Counted from the first letter of the stretch, positions 18,147 through 27,225 are shown. The stretch: 64,000 bases of DNA from Bradyrhizobium sp. RP6 (GCF_003837805.1 NZ_RQIT01000002.1:744001-808000); one strand, 5' to 3'. Made by a program: numbers and translations. The notes: a model not told the origin generated them from the letters alone.

Positions 18147-19170
18147 CGCGCACCTCGTATTTGGTGGGCTTGCCGAGGCTCGGCATGGCGCGAGAGACCC
18201 AATCCGCGGTCCAGGCGATCAGTTGCTCGGTGTCAACGACGGGCAGGCCGAACAGTTCGACCGCCTTCGACGTGTCGGTCAGCCAGGCCGTCGGCTCTTC
18301 CTTGCCGGTCAGCACCGGCGCGCGGCCGAACCTTGCGCCGAATTTTTGCGCGAGATCGCGGACCGCCAAGATCTCATGGCCGCTGACATTGATCGGCGAG
18401 GTCGGCGTCGTGCAATGCGCGAGGCAGCGCAGCGCCTGGGAGGACGCATCGCCCTGCCAGATGAAATTGACATGGCCGAGGCCGACGTCGATCGGTGTGC
18501 CGGTCAGCACTTTCGTCGCGATGTCGTGCAGCACGCCATAGCGCATGTCGATCGCGTAGTTGAGGCGGAACAGCCGCCCGGGCGTGCCGAATTTGCGCGA
18601 GAAATATTCGAACATGCGCTCGCGGCCGACGCAGGACTGGGCGTATTCGCCGGGCGGGTTCGGCGCCATGTCTTCGGTCGAGCCTTTGCCGTCGACGGGC
18701 ACGAACGGATAGATGCAGCCGGTCGAGAACGCCACGATGCGCGAGGAAGGGAAGGCCTGCGCGACCAGCGCCGGCACATGCGCGTTCATCGCCCAGGTCA
18801 GCGACAGATCGCCCTCGGCGCCGAACTTGCGGCCGGCCATGAAGACGATGTTCGGCGCCTTCGGCAGCGCCGCAATCGCCTTCTCGTCCATGAGGTCGCA
18901 GTTGATCGTCTCGATCCCGCGCGCGTGCAGCCAGTCCTTCACATCGGCGTCGCTGAAGCGGGCGACGCCGATGATACGGCGATCGGGCGCGGCCGCCTTC
19001 GCAAGTCCCGCCAGCGTCGGGCCCATCTTGCCGGCGACGCCGAGGATCATGATGTCGCCCTCGACCTTCCTGAGGTCGTCGATCAGGGCCTGGCTCGGCC
19101 GGCACAGGAGGTCGTCGAGCGCAGCGATGTCGGGAATGGTCTTCGGCAGCGTCTGGCGGGTGAGCAGCAT
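18133..19170 (-). CDS. NAD-dependent epimerase/dehydratase-like protein, atypical active site
   Basis: This is a 345-residue extended SDR. The dinucleotide loop is GVAGKMG at residues 44-50, after an unusual 40-residue N-terminal extension. The catalytic serine region is FSTGCIYP (149-154). The expected YxxxK is YAQSC (176-180), so the catalytic lysine appears replaced by cysteine. Either a neighbouring basic residue (Arg184) substitutes, or the protein has a non-classical reaction. It lies 15 bases after the permease gene and overlaps the GNAT gene. Confidence 0.82.
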   Translation of the reverse strand: MLLTRQTLPKTIPDIAALDDLLCRPSQALIDDLRKVEGDIMILGVAGKMGPTLAGLAKAAAPDRRIIGVARFSDADVKDWLHARGIETINCDLMDEKAIAALPKAPNIVFMAGRKFGAEGDLSLTWAMNAHVPALVAQAFPSSRIVAFSTGCIYPFVPVDGKGSTEDMAPNPPGEYAQSCVGRERMFEYFSRKFGTPGRLFRLNYAIDMRYGVLHDIATKVLTGTPIDVGLGHVNFIWQGDASSQALRCLAHCTTPTSPINVSGHEILAVRDLAQKFGARFGRAPVLTGKEEPTAWLTDTSKAVELFGLPVVDTEQLIAWTADWVSRAMPSLGKPTKYEVRDGRY

Positions 19171-19185
19171 GAATTTATCCCAGTG

Positions 19186-19956
19186 CTAGTTCTGCCTGGC
19201 GTCGCCGACCACGAACATGCGTTCGAGGGCGAGGACCAGGCCGTAGAGAGCGACACCAAGCAACGTGAGCAGCACGACCGCCATCACCATCGCGGGCGTG
19301 TCGAGCGAGGACTGCACCTGGATCATGAGGTAGCCGAGCCCGCGCTCGGAGGCGATGAACTCGCCGACGATGGCGCCGGCGACCGCGAGGATGGCGCCGA
19401 CCTTCATGCCGGAGAACACGTAAGGCAGCGATCCCGGCAGCTGGATCTTGCGGAACAGAGTCCAGCGCGAGCCGCGCAGCGATTTGACGAGATCGAGCAG
19501 ATCAGGCTCGACCTCGCGCAATCCTCGCGCGGTGGTGAGCAGGATCGGGAAGAAGCAGATGCTGAAGGCAATCAGGATGTTCGGCACGATGCCGTAGGAG
19601 AACCAGACGATGAAGAGCGGGCCGAGCGCCACTTTCGGAATCATGTTCAGCGTGACGAACAGCGGCAGCAGCACGAGGCTGAGCAGCGGTGCCCAGCTGA
19701 AGATCACGGCGAGCGCGACGCCGACGAATGCGCCGAGCGCAAAGCCGCCGAGGATCTCGATCGCCGTCACCAGCGTATTGGCACCCCAGGCGTAGCCCGT
19801 GGTTCCCAATGTCTGAATTGTCGCAAGCGGCGAGGGCAGGATGAATTTCGGCACGTGGAAGGCGTCGACCGCGACCTGCCACAGCATGAGCACGGCAAGG
19901 TGCACGATCAGGACGATCGCAAAGCTGCGCCAGCTGCGTGCCCCGTCTCCTGCCAC
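19186..19956 (-). CDS. ABC transporter permease, SsuC/TauC type
   Basis: This is a membrane permease of about 256 residues with six predicted spans, including IVLIVHLAVLMLWQVAV at the start. The cytoplasmic EAA loop is visible as EVEPDLLDLVKSLRGSRWTLFRKIQLPGSLPYVFSGMKVG. The start is placed at the GTG at 19956, preceded by GGGAG. A TTG at 20028 would extend it but falls inside the 16-base palindrome at 20025-20040, which is better read as an operator. It is the first gene of the minus-strand operon. Confidence 0.92.
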   Translation of the reverse strand: MAGDGARSWRSFAIVLIVHLAVLMLWQVAVDAFHVPKFILPSPLATIQTLGTTGYAWGANTLVTAIEILGGFALGAFVGVALAVIFSWAPLLSLVLLPLFVTLNMIPKVALGPLFIVWFSYGIVPNILIAFSICFFPILLTTARGLREVEPDLLDLVKSLRGSRWTLFRKIQLPGSLPYVFSGMKVGAILAVAGAIVGEFIASERGLGYLMIQVQSSLDTPAMVMAVVLLTLLGVALYGLVLALERMFVVGDARQN

Positions 19957-20024
19957 CGATTGCTCCCGTTGCTCGCAGCCAACCCTGCCGCGGGTCGCAA
20001 CCCTAGCCGGACTCGAGGGAAGTT

Positions 20025-20040
20025 TCAACCAATTGGTTGA
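20025..20040. promoter_or_regulatory. Perfect 16-bp palindrome, putative TetR operator 1
   Basis: TCAACCAATTGGTTGA is a perfect palindrome. It lies between the stop of the tetR gene and the permease start, in the leader of the permease operon. A similar imperfect site stands in front of tetR itself. Confidence 0.75.
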
Positions 20041-20688
20041 TTAGGGCCGGAGCGACTGGAGCACCAGATCGGCGACGTGCCGGCGGCGGGCGCGCCGCTG
20101 GGCCCGGCTCGACAGGTCCTTGCCGAAGATCGCCGACAGCGTCGGCGTGTTCGAGAAGAAGAAATAGCTGAGGCCGGCAATGGAGATATAGAGCTGGACG
20201 GGGTCGATCCCCTTGCGGAATACGCCCGAGCGCACCCCCTCGTTGAGGATGTGGGAGACGCTTTTGACGAGCGGTGAGTGCATCGCTTCCAGCCGGGTCG
20301 AGCCGCGGACGTGGCGGGCGCCGCCGCGGTTCTCGTCGTTCAGGAGCACGATGAAATCAGGGTTTGCCGCCAGATGGTCGAACGAAGCTTCGATCAGCTT
20401 GCGGATCGCCTTCTCCGGCGGCAGTCCTTCGAGATTGAGCCTGCGCTCCTGCTCGCGGATGTCCTCATAGACCCATTCGAGCACGGCGAGGTAGAGCGCG
20501 TCCTTGTCGCCGAAATAGTGGTAGACGAGCTGCTTGTTGACGCCGGCGCGCTCGGCGATCTCGTCGACACGAGCGCCCGCAAGGCCGTGCCGGGCGAATT
20601 CCTGGCGCGCCGCGGTCAGGAGCTTCTTGCGGGTGGCGACGGGGTCGCGGCGCTGCGGCACGGTGTCGCCAGATCGTTTTGCGGGCAT
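20041..20688 (-). CDS. TetR/AcrR family transcriptional regulator
   Basis: This is a 215-residue regulator. The N-terminal helix-turn-helix is RKKLLTAARQEFARHGLAGARVDEIAERAGVNKQLVYHYFGDKDALYLAVL, the canonical TetR recognition segment. The helical C-terminal ligand domain is of the NicS/RutR-like type. The ATG at 20688 is used; an in-frame TTG lies seven codons upstream. It sits between the binding-protein gene (divergent) and the permease operon (same strand), with palindromes at both promoters. Confidence 0.92.
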   Translation of the reverse strand: MPAKRSGDTVPQRRDPVATRKKLLTAARQEFARHGLAGARVDEIAERAGVNKQLVYHYFGDKDALYLAVLEWVYEDIREQERRLNLEGLPPEKAIRKLIEASFDHLAANPDFIVLLNDENRGGARHVRGSTRLEAMHSPLVKSVSHILNEGVRSGVFRKGIDPVQLYISIAGLSYFFFSNTPTLSAIFGKDLSSRAQRRARRRHVADLVLQSLRP

Positions 20689-20690
20689 TT

Positions 20691-20706
20691 CCAACCAAAC
20701 AGTTGA
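20691..20706. promoter_or_regulatory. Imperfect palindrome, putative TetR operator 2
   Basis: CCAACCAAACAGTTGA matches 12 of 16 positions of the perfect palindrome at 20025-20040 (CAACCAA and AGTTGA half-sites). It is three bases upstream of the tetR start and about 82 bases before the divergent binding-protein gene. It could serve autoregulation and control of both directions. Confidence 0.65.
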
Positions 20707-20788
20707 CAAGCGGAGGGCGGGCTTGTTGCATTGGTATCCTCACAAGGGGAGAGCGACAAGCCGGGTCGCGGCAACGAGGAGAGATACG

Positions 20789-21805
20789 ATGAAGCGTTTG
20801 CAGGCGGCGGGCTCGGCCCTGGTGTTGGCTCTCGCGCTCGGTGTGCCGGCGGCGCCCGCGCATGCGGGAGAGGCCGTCAATCTGATCCTGAACTGGACGC
20901 CGACGGCCGACCACTCGCCGTATTACTACGCCAAGGCGCAGGGCTGGTACGAGAAGGCGGGCATCGATCTCACCATCGAGACCGGCAAGGGCTCCGGCGT
21001 CTCCGCGGCCAAGGTCGGCTCCGGCGGCTCGCCCTTCGGCGTCGCCGATCTCGCCACCATGCTGGTGGCCAAGAGCAAGGGCGCCGACACGGTCGCGGTG
21101 ATGAGCGTCTATGCCAATACCGGCCAGACCTTCTATTGGCTGAAGAGCTACGGCGTGAACGGCGTGAAGGATTTCGCCGGGCACAAGATCGGCAACCCGC
21201 CCGGCGATGCCTCGCGCGTGATGTGGCCGGCCTTCGCCAAGGCGGCAGGGCTTGCGCCCGACTCCGTCGGCTTCGTCAATGTCGGGCCGACCGCCAAGAT
21301 CGCGGCGCTGAAGAGCCACACCGTCGATATCATCAGCGACTTCTACAACGAGCACGACCTGAAGGTGATCGAGTTCGGTGCCGATCTCGGCTACGTCAAC
21401 TGGAAGGACATCGGGCTCAACCCTTACGGCAATTCGCTGATCGTCAACGGAGCTTATCTGCAGAAGAATCCGAAGGTCGTCGAAGACTTCGTGCGCGTCA
21501 CGCAGAAGGCCTTTGCGGCCTGCGTCGCCGACGTGGCCCCGTGCCTGAACGCGCTGCTCGAGCAGGTCTCGGGGCTCGACCGCGCCAACCAGGAACGCCA
21601 GTGGGAGCGCATCAAGTTCCTGATGACGGACGAGTTCACCACCACCAAGGGGCTCGGCTGGATCGACGGCGAGCGGATGAAGAAGGACTACGAGCTCGTC
21701 CACACCTATCTCGGCATGGAGAAGCCGTTCGACGTGACGACGGCGTTCACAACGAAGATGCTGGATCCGAACATCAAGATGGATGCGAGCAAGGTGAAGA
21801 AGTGA
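20789..21805 (+). CDS. ABC transporter substrate-binding protein, NMT1/SsuA-like
   Basis: This is a 338-residue periplasmic protein with a signal peptide (MKRLQAAGSALVLALALGVPAAPAHA). The mature part shows LILNWTPTADHSPYYYAKAQGWYEKAGIDLTIE, the NMT1/THI5-like opening shared by binders of hydroxymethylpyrimidine precursors, sulfonates and nitriles. GAGGAGAG lies six bases before the ATG. The gene is divergent from tetR and thus separated from its presumed permease and ATPase. No riboswitch is visible upstream. Confidence 0.92.
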   Translation: MKRLQAAGSALVLALALGVPAAPAHAGEAVNLILNWTPTADHSPYYYAKAQGWYEKAGIDLTIETGKGSGVSAAKVGSGGSPFGVADLATMLVAKSKGADTVAVMSVYANTGQTFYWLKSYGVNGVKDFAGHKIGNPPGDASRVMWPAFAKAAGLAPDSVGFVNVGPTAKIAALKSHTVDIISDFYNEHDLKVIEFGADLGYVNWKDIGLNPYGNSLIVNGAYLQKNPKVVEDFVRVTQKAFAACVADVAPCLNALLEQVSGLDRANQERQWERIKFLMTDEFTTTKGLGWIDGERMKKDYELVHTYLGMEKPFDVTTAFTTKMLDPNIKMDASKVKK

Positions 21806-21828
21806 GCGGCGCTTGACTGCTGGCTGCG

Positions 21829-22650
21829 TCAGCCCTTCTTCATGTCGTAGACGTGTTCCGGTCCGGGAAAGGCACGCGACCGCACGTCGGCGGCATACCG
21901 TTCGACCGCCGCTTCGATGGCCGGACCGAGATCGCCGTAGCGCCGAACGAATTTAGGGGTTCGAGGCGAGAGCCCAAGCATGTCCTCGAGCACGAGCACT
22001 TGGCCGTCGCAGGCCGCGCTCGCGCCGATCCCGATCGTGGGGATCGCGATCGTTTCCGTGATCTTGCGCGCCAACGGCTCGGCCACGGCTTCAACGACGA
22101 CTGAGAACGCGCCGGCATGGGCGACCGCCTTCGCATCGTCCTCGATCGGCCCCCAGTCGATCTCGTTGCGCCCCTGGGCGCGAAACGAACCGAGCGTGTT
22201 GATGGATTGCGGCGTAAGGCCGATATGACCCATCACCGGGATGCCACGCCCGGACAGGAATGCGATCGTCTCCGCCATGCGGACGCCACCTTCAAGCTTC
22301 ACCGCGCCGCACTGCGTTTCCTTCATGATCCGTACCGCGGAATTGAATGCCTGCTCCTTGGAGGCTTCATACGATCCGAACGGCATGTCGACCACGACCA
22401 GCGCCCGCTTCGATCCCCGCATCACGGCCGCGCCCTGAAGGATCATCATGTCGAGCGTGACCGGCACTGTCGTCTCGAAGCCGTGCATGACGTTCCCAAG
22501 GGAATCGCCGACCAGAATGACGTCGCAATGCTGATCCACCAGCGCTGCCGTGTGCGCATGATAGGAGGTCAGCATGACGACCGGCTCGCCTTGCTTGCGG
22601 GCGCGGATGTCCGGCGCTGTCTTGCGTCTGATGGAGGACTGAATTGACAT
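21829..22650 (-). CDS. panB: 3-methyl-2-oxobutanoate hydroxymethyltransferase
   Basis: This is a 273-residue enzyme that transfers a hydroxymethyl group from methylene-tetrahydrofolate to 2-oxoisovalerate, the first step of pantothenate synthesis in the cytosol. It shows [34 protein letters not shown], with metal-binding aspartates in VGDSLG and the VKLEGG motif, then [14 protein letters not shown]. The length fits the family. The ATG at 22650 is chosen because homologues begin with the [12 protein letters not shown] segment. The panC gene is not nearby. Confidence 0.96.
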   Translation of the reverse strand: MSIQSSIRRKTAPDIRARKQGEPVVMLTSYHAHTAALVDQHCDVILVGDSLGNVMHGFETTVPVTLDMMILQGAAVMRGSKRALVVVDMPFGSYEASKEQAFNSAVRIMKETQCGAVKLEGGVRMAETIAFLSGRGIPVMGHIGLTPQSINTLGSFRAQGRNEIDWGPIEDDAKAVAHAGAFSVVVEAVAEPLARKITETIAIPTIGIGASAACDGQVLVLEDMLGLSPRTPKFVRRYGDLGPAIEAAVERYAADVRSRAFPGPEHVYDMKKG

Positions 22651-22917
22651 GATCGGCTCCGTCTGCGGGACGCGCATCGAAACCAGATGGCACGACCGTG
22701 TCAATCCGGGCAGCCGGGCCAGCAACCACATGGATGGTACGACATCCGAGGGTGGTGGACATGATCGCTTCCGCGTGACTGCTCGCAGCGCGACCCGGAA
22801 AAGCCAGCGGCGGTCCAGCGGTTCACCTTTCCACGTGATGCCACGGGAAATTAACTGGTCGTTAACCATATCCGCCGCATCGTTAACCATTCAATAACAG
22901 GGAACGAGTCGGCCGCT

Positions 22918-23616
22918 ATGCAGGCTGCAGCAAAAGTCCAACGTCAGATGGTGCGCCTGCGCGGACGCTCCTATGTGGCGTTCGTGTTCACGCCGACGGT
23001 TCCGGTCCAGGACTGGCTGCATGAGATCGACGCCACCATTGCGCGGTCGCCGGGCTTCTTTGCCGGCCGGCCCGTGGTGATCGACCTGTCCTCGGTCGAT
23101 CTCAGCCAGGCCGGCATCGGCCATCTGCTCACCAGCCTCCAGGAGCGCAACATCCGCGTGCTCGGCATCGAGGGCGTGGAGGAGAGCCGGCTGACCTCCG
23201 TGATGCCGCCGCTGCTGTCGGGCGGCCGCAGCTGCGTGATCGAGCCGAGCGCGCCGAAGAAGGCCGACGTGAAAGTGGAGACCAAGCCGACCTCGCTGCT
23301 TCTCGAAAACCCCGTGCGCTCGGGCCAGACCGTGATCTTCCCGGAAGGCGACGTCACCATTCTCGGCTCGGTCGGTTCCGGCGCCGAGGTCGTCGCCGGC
23401 GGCTCCATCCACGTCTACGGCGCGCTGCGCGGCCGCGCCATGGCGGGCGTGAACGGTCACACGAGCGCGCGCATCTATTGTCAGAAGATCGAAGCCGAAC
23501 TGCTTGCAATCGATGGGTTTTATCAGACCGCCGACGACATCGACGAGGCCCTGCGCGGGCGACCCGCCCAGGCCTTCCTGCAAGGCAACACCATGCGAAT
23601 TACTGCGCTGAACTGA
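22918..23616 (+). CDS. minC: Septum site-determining protein MinC
   Basis: This is a 232-residue FtsZ-assembly inhibitor. The N-terminal domain (1-110) contacts FtsZ. The C-terminal right-handed beta-helix is seen as GQTVIFPEGDVTILGSVGSGAEVVAGGSIHVYGALRGRAMAG, which dimerises and binds MinD. It is first in the minCDE operon, with minD 19 bases downstream. It keeps Z-rings away from the cell poles. Confidence 0.97.
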   Translation: MQAAAKVQRQMVRLRGRSYVAFVFTPTVPVQDWLHEIDATIARSPGFFAGRPVVIDLSSVDLSQAGIGHLLTSLQERNIRVLGIEGVEESRLTSVMPPLLSGGRSCVIEPSAPKKADVKVETKPTSLLLENPVRSGQTVIFPEGDVTILGSVGSGAEVVAGGSIHVYGALRGRAMAGVNGHTSARIYCQKIEAELLAIDGFYQTADDIDEALRGRPAQAFLQGNTMRITALN

Positions 23617-23635
23617 CCAGAAGGAGATAATTGAG

Positions 23636-24451
23636 ATGGCCAAGGTACTGGTCGTGACATCAGGCAAGGGCGGGGTCGGCAAGACCACGACGACAGCCGC
23701 GCTGGGAGCGGCGCTCGCGCAACGCGGCGACAAGGTCGTCGTCGTCGATTTCGACGTCGGCTTGCGCAATCTCGACCTCGTGATGGGCGCCGAACGCCGC
23801 GTGGTGTTCGATCTCATCAACGTGGTGCAGGGCGTTGCGAAGCTGCCGCAGGCGCTGATCCGTGACAAGCGGCTGGAGAATCTCTGGCTGCTGCCGGCAT
23901 CGCAAACCCGCGACAAGGACGCGTTGACGGAAGAGGGCGTCGGCAAGGTCATCGCCGATCTGCGCAGCCGTTTCGACTGGGTGATCTGCGACAGCCCGGC
24001 CGGCATCGAGCGCGGCGCCTCCATGGCGATGCGCTTTGCCGACGAGGCCGTGATCGTCACCAATCCGGAAGTCTCCTCGGTGCGCGATTCCGACCGCATC
24101 ATCGGCATGCTCGATTCCAAGACCGTGCGGGCCGAGAAGGGCGAGCGGGTCGAGAAGCACGTCCTCATCACCCGCTACGATCCCTCCCGGGCCGCGCGCG
24201 GCGAGATGCTGACCATCGACGATATCCTCGAGATCCTTGCCACGCCCTTGCTCGGCATCATCCCCGAGAGCCAGGACGTGTTGAAGGCGTCCAACGTCGG
24301 TACGCCCGTGACTTTGTCGAACGCGGATGGAGCGCCGGCGCTGGCCTATATGGACGCGGCCAAGCGCCTCTGCGGCGAGAATGTGACGATGCATGTTCCT
24401 GCCGAGCGCCGAGGTCTGATGGATCGTTTGCTGCGACGGAGGGCTGCATGA
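23636..24451 (+). CDS. minD: Septum site-determining ATPase MinD
   Basis: This is a 271-residue deviant-Walker ATPase. [11 protein letters not shown] is the P-loop, [17 protein letters not shown] is the switch I region, and [13 protein letters not shown] is switch II. The C-terminal amphipathic helix ([14 protein letters not shown]) is the membrane-targeting sequence. It recruits MinC to the membrane and oscillates with MinE. It overlaps minE by four bases (ATGA). AGAAGGAG precedes the start. Confidence 0.98.
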   Translation: MAKVLVVTSGKGGVGKTTTTAALGAALAQRGDKVVVVDFDVGLRNLDLVMGAERRVVFDLINVVQGVAKLPQALIRDKRLENLWLLPASQTRDKDALTEEGVGKVIADLRSRFDWVICDSPAGIERGASMAMRFADEAVIVTNPEVSSVRDSDRIIGMLDSKTVRAEKGERVEKHVLITRYDPSRAARGEMLTIDDILEILATPLLGIIPESQDVLKASNVGTPVTLSNADGAPALAYMDAAKRLCGENVTMHVPAERRGLMDRLLRRRAA

Positions 24452-24729
24452 GCATGGGTCTGCTTCGACTTCTCCGCGGCAAGAAGGCCTCGGCTCCCGT
24501 CGCTCGCGAACGGCTGCAGATCCTGCTTGCCCATGAACGTGGAATGCGCGGCCAGCCCGATCTGCTCGGTGTGCTGCGCGAGGAAATTCTCGCCGTCGTG
24601 TCCAGGCATGTGGCGCTGGACCCGACCAAGGTCATCGTCCGGCTCGAGCGCGGCGACGAGGTTTCGACCCTGGAGGTCGATATCGAGGTGCCGAACGATT
24701 TCGAGCGCAAGAAGGCGGCGGTCGCGTAG
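24448..24729 (+). CDS. minE: Cell division topological specificity factor MinE
   Basis: This is a 93-residue protein. The N-terminal membrane and MinD-contact helix region ([31 protein letters not shown]) is followed by the beta-strand dimerisation domain ([35 protein letters not shown]). It stimulates the MinD ATPase. It is the last gene of minCDE and is followed by a terminator hairpin. Confidence 0.97.
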   Translation: MSMGLLRLLRGKKASAPVARERLQILLAHERGMRGQPDLLGVLREEILAVVSRHVALDPTKVIVRLERGDEVSTLEVDIEVPNDFERKKAAVA

Positions 24730-24769
24730 GGGCCGCGGCCGAAGACTGAAAGTTCTGGGGTGGGTGAAA

Positions 24770-24804
24770 GGGCGGTCCGCCGGGCATGGCGGGCCGCCTT
24801 TGTC
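24770..24804 (+). terminator. Rho-independent terminator of minCDE
   Basis: GGCGGTCCGCC (24771-24781) and GGCGGGCCGCC (24788-24798) pair across a six-base loop with one G-U wobble, followed by TTTGTCTT. It lies 40 bases after the minE stop. Confidence 0.8.
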
Positions 24805-24912
24805 TTGGCTCACATCGACGGGACGGAACGAGCTCCGGGCCTCGATCGTTGTGAGACACCCGCGGTGGCAGTTGTGCACTGCACCGCAGTTCCCTCAAAC
24901 GGGAGAGCGCCC

Positions 24913-25098
24913 ATGATGTCCGAGGTCCAGGTCCATACCGTTGCCCGGCAGATGCTCGAACAGCACGGTTTTGTTGCGATCGCGAAGGCCGCCGAGCAAG
25001 CCCAGGCCTGCGAGAGCCGCGGCGAGGCCGACGAGGCCAGGGAGTGGCGTCACATAGCCGACGCCATGAAGATCATGCGCGGCCCGCATCAGAGCTGA
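24913..25098 (+). CDS. Small conserved-type hypothetical protein
   Basis: This is a 61-residue helical protein (QVHTVARQMLEQHGFVAIAKAAEQAQACESRGEADEAREWRHIADAMKIMRG), with GGGAGAG seven bases upstream of the ATG. It has no signal peptide and no recognised domain. The amphipathic helices look like those of many small rhizobial proteins of unknown role. Confidence 0.65.
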   Translation: MMSEVQVHTVARQMLEQHGFVAIAKAAEQAQACESRGEADEAREWRHIADAMKIMRGPHQS

Positions 25099-25119
25099 CA
25101 TTCGTCAGCGCGATCGGCT

Positions 25120-25368
25120 TCAACGTTCCCCGCGATCGGCGCCTTGGGGCGACGTTCGGTTCTGTGTCTGCGGCTGCCCACGCTCGCCTGTTTCTTTGCA
25201 GGGGAGTGGCTCCCACGAGCCATCCGGCGCCTGCTGATAGGCACTGCAGGACGACGAGGTGGATTTTTCCTGGCCTTTCTGGGCGTCGGAATTCCTCGCC
25301 AGCACGGGCGCAACCAGCACCGTGGTGGCTGCAATCGCGCCGGCGAAAACGAAATGGATACTCCGCAT
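25120..25368 (-). CDS. Small exported hypothetical protein
   Basis: This is an 82-residue protein with a signal peptide (MRSIHFVFAGAIAATTVLVAPVLA). A low-complexity polar mature part follows, with two cysteines (SSSCSAYQQ, PLPCKETG) that could form a disulfide. CAGGAGG lies eight bases before the ATG. No family is recognised. It is convergent with the gene at 24913. Confidence 0.65.
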   Translation of the reverse strand: MRSIHFVFAGAIAATTVLVAPVLARNSDAQKGQEKSTSSSCSAYQQAPDGSWEPLPCKETGERGQPQTQNRTSPQGADRGER

Positions 25369-25479
25369 GAGGACCTCCTGTTCGGATTCGAAGAGGCCGC
25401 ATGCTTTCGAGGATTGTGACGATTTTGGGCCGCAGCGGAGGTTCCGTCGCGGCGTGCTTAGCACGAATGGTGTGCTAGC

Positions 25480-25872
25480 TTAGCCGCCCTTGCTTCGGAT
25501 CAGGCCGGCGAGGTTGGTCTTCTGGGCCTCGCACCAGCCGGACATGCCGAGACGGCGCTGATCCATGTCGGTCGCCTGGGTCGCGACCGCGACCTCGGCC
25601 ATCAAATCATCGTCCTGTTTCTCGCCCATCTTGCCGCCGGTGTGCATCCAGGCGATCGCCTTGCGCACCTTCTCCGTGGTGCCGTCGGGCAGGTGCATCT
25701 GCTGCGCCTTCTGCACCAGGTCCTGATAGACGAGGTCTGTGTTGGGACACTCGACCTTGGCCGCGAAGGCCTGCAAGACCATGGTCACATAGACCGATCG
25801 CGGCGGCGCGTCGGCCGCATGGGCCGGCGCGGTCAGCAGCAGCAGGCCCGCCATCAGAAAACCGGTGCGCAT
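25480..25872 (-). CDS. Exported hypothetical protein
   Basis: This is a 130-residue protein with a clear signal peptide (MRTGFLMAGLLLLTAPAHA). The mature domain is helical, with conserved-looking blocks VECPNTDLVYQDLVQKAQQ, RKAIAWMHTG and SGWCEAQKTNLAGL, and two cysteines that probably pair in the periplasm. No function is assigned. Confidence 0.72.
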   Translation of the reverse strand: MRTGFLMAGLLLLTAPAHAADAPPRSVYVTMVLQAFAAKVECPNTDLVYQDLVQKAQQMHLPDGTTEKVRKAIAWMHTGGKMGEKQDDDLMAEVAVATQATDMDQRRLGMSGWCEAQKTNLAGLIRSKGG

Positions 25873-25998
25873 CCTTGGAACCTCCTCCGTTTTTTGAGAG
25901 GCTAGCGCCCGGCACGGCGCTCCGCAATGGTGCGAGGCACAATTGTCGTCGGTCCAGGCGGTGGGCTAACCTGCCGCTCCCCAGCCTCGGAGCACGAC

Positions 25999-26784
25999 AT
26001 GAGCCTGTTCAGCACGCCCTTCGATTCCGCACGCGACACCGCGCTCGTCACCGGCGCAGGGAATGGCATCGGCCGCGCAATCGCGCAGGCACTGGTCGGT
26101 GAGGGCGTGCGGACGGTGTTTGCCGATGTGAGCGCGGAGCGGGTGCATGCCGCGATCGGCGCGAGCGAGAGGCCCGCACTGGCCGTGCCCTGGGTCGGCG
26201 ATCTCGCCAGGCTCGAGGCCTGCGATGAGCTGCTGGCCGCCGCATATGCCGAGCTGGGCGAGGTCACGCATTTCGTCCACAGCGCCTCGCCGCCGCGGCG
26301 CGAGGCCGATCATGCCCTCGCGGTCGATCGCAGGACGTGGCAGGAGATGCATGCCGTCAATCTCGATGCCGGCTTTCACCTCGGGCGTGAACTCGCAAAA
26401 CGGCTGATCGCGGCGAAACGGCCGGGCTCGTTCTTGTTGCTGACCTCGCTGCATGCGGGCACCCCGCGCAACCTGCCGCATTATTCGACGGCCAAGGCGG
26501 GGCTGGGGATGCTGGTGAAGGAGCTGGCCAAGACGTTTGGCCGCCACGATATCCGCGTCAACGCACTGGTGCCCGGTGCGATCGCGGCCGGTGGATTCGT
26601 TGCAGATCCCGCGCTGGCGCGGCACATTCCGCTCGGGCGTCTCGGCGAGGCCAAGGACCTCGTGCCGATGGCGCTCACAGTGCTGTCGAACAGGCTCTCC
26701 GCTTACGTCACCGGCGCCGCCTTCGTCGTTGACGGTGGATTGTCGCTGACGAATTGGTTCGAGCCGCCGACGCTTGAAGAGTAA
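25999..26784 (+). CDS. Short-chain dehydrogenase/reductase
   Basis: This is a 261-residue classical SDR. The cofactor loop is TGAGNGIGRA, the substitute for NNAG is VHSASPP, the catalytic serine is in LLTSLHA, and Y-x-x-x-K is YSTAK. The C-terminal GAAFVVDGGLSL ending is typical. Asp in VFADVS suggests NAD(H) preference. The substrate is unknown. The ATG at 25999 is used because homologues lack the 24 residues of the longer frame. Confidence 0.9.
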   Translation: MSLFSTPFDSARDTALVTGAGNGIGRAIAQALVGEGVRTVFADVSAERVHAAIGASERPALAVPWVGDLARLEACDELLAAAYAELGEVTHFVHSASPPRREADHALAVDRRTWQEMHAVNLDAGFHLGRELAKRLIAAKRPGSFLLLTSLHAGTPRNLPHYSTAKAGLGMLVKELAKTFGRHDIRVNALVPGAIAAGGFVADPALARHIPLGRLGEAKDLVPMALTVLSNRLSAYVTGAAFVVDGGLSLTNWFEPPTLEE

Positions 26785-26806
26785 AGATCCAGTTCGCTTG
26801 AAACCG

Positions 26807-27043
26807 CTATGCCTGGCGTTGCCAGGCCGGCACCGGATCGAGCGGCGTGCGATAAAGCTCGTTGTGATCGCGATCGGTGACGCGCACCGCGCAACCCTTT
26901 TGCTGCAGCTCCGGCTTCACCTGCGACAGCTCGCACGCCAGCTGATCGGCGCGATCGGAGGCAACCTCGATGTCTTCGAGGATGATTCCCCCCTGGTTCT
27001 TGAACTCTTCACCAACCACAAGATCGAAATAGTAGTAGGGCAT
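26807..27043 (-). CDS. DUF6894-like small protein
   Basis: This is a 78-residue protein beginning MPYYYFDLVVGEEFKNQGGIILEDIE, the pattern of the rhizobial DUF6894 family (aromatic strand, acidic turn, then an alanine/leucine helix, here ASDRADQLACELSQ). It has no signal peptide. These proteins are common and uncharacterised. Confidence 0.72.
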   Translation of the reverse strand: MPYYYFDLVVGEEFKNQGGIILEDIEVASDRADQLACELSQVKPELQQKGCAVRVTDRDHNELYRTPLDPVPAWQRQA

Positions 27044-27225
27044 GTGGATTCCCCGTGTGACGATCTGAGCTTCAGTGCAAGTCTCAACACATCTCGGATG
27101 ATACCACTGAGTCGATAGCTGCCGAATGAACAGGCCGCGCAATCTCTGTGCTTATGGCTCAGAAATGATGTGCAACGTGTGAGTGCGTTAACATTTTATT
27201 AAATATGCTTGCGCGACCATAAGGC

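Noticed and set aside
18004..20040. Long open frame on the plus strand, antisense to the epimerase and permease genes
   Set aside because: It is a GC-rich shadow: arginine/glutamate-heavy composition, no domain, and the opposite strand has well-conserved genes across its whole length.
20707..20788. Thiamine (TPP) riboswitch before the NMT1-like binding protein
   Set aside because: The short leader has none of the conserved TPP-box words and is too short; palindromes point to TetR control instead.
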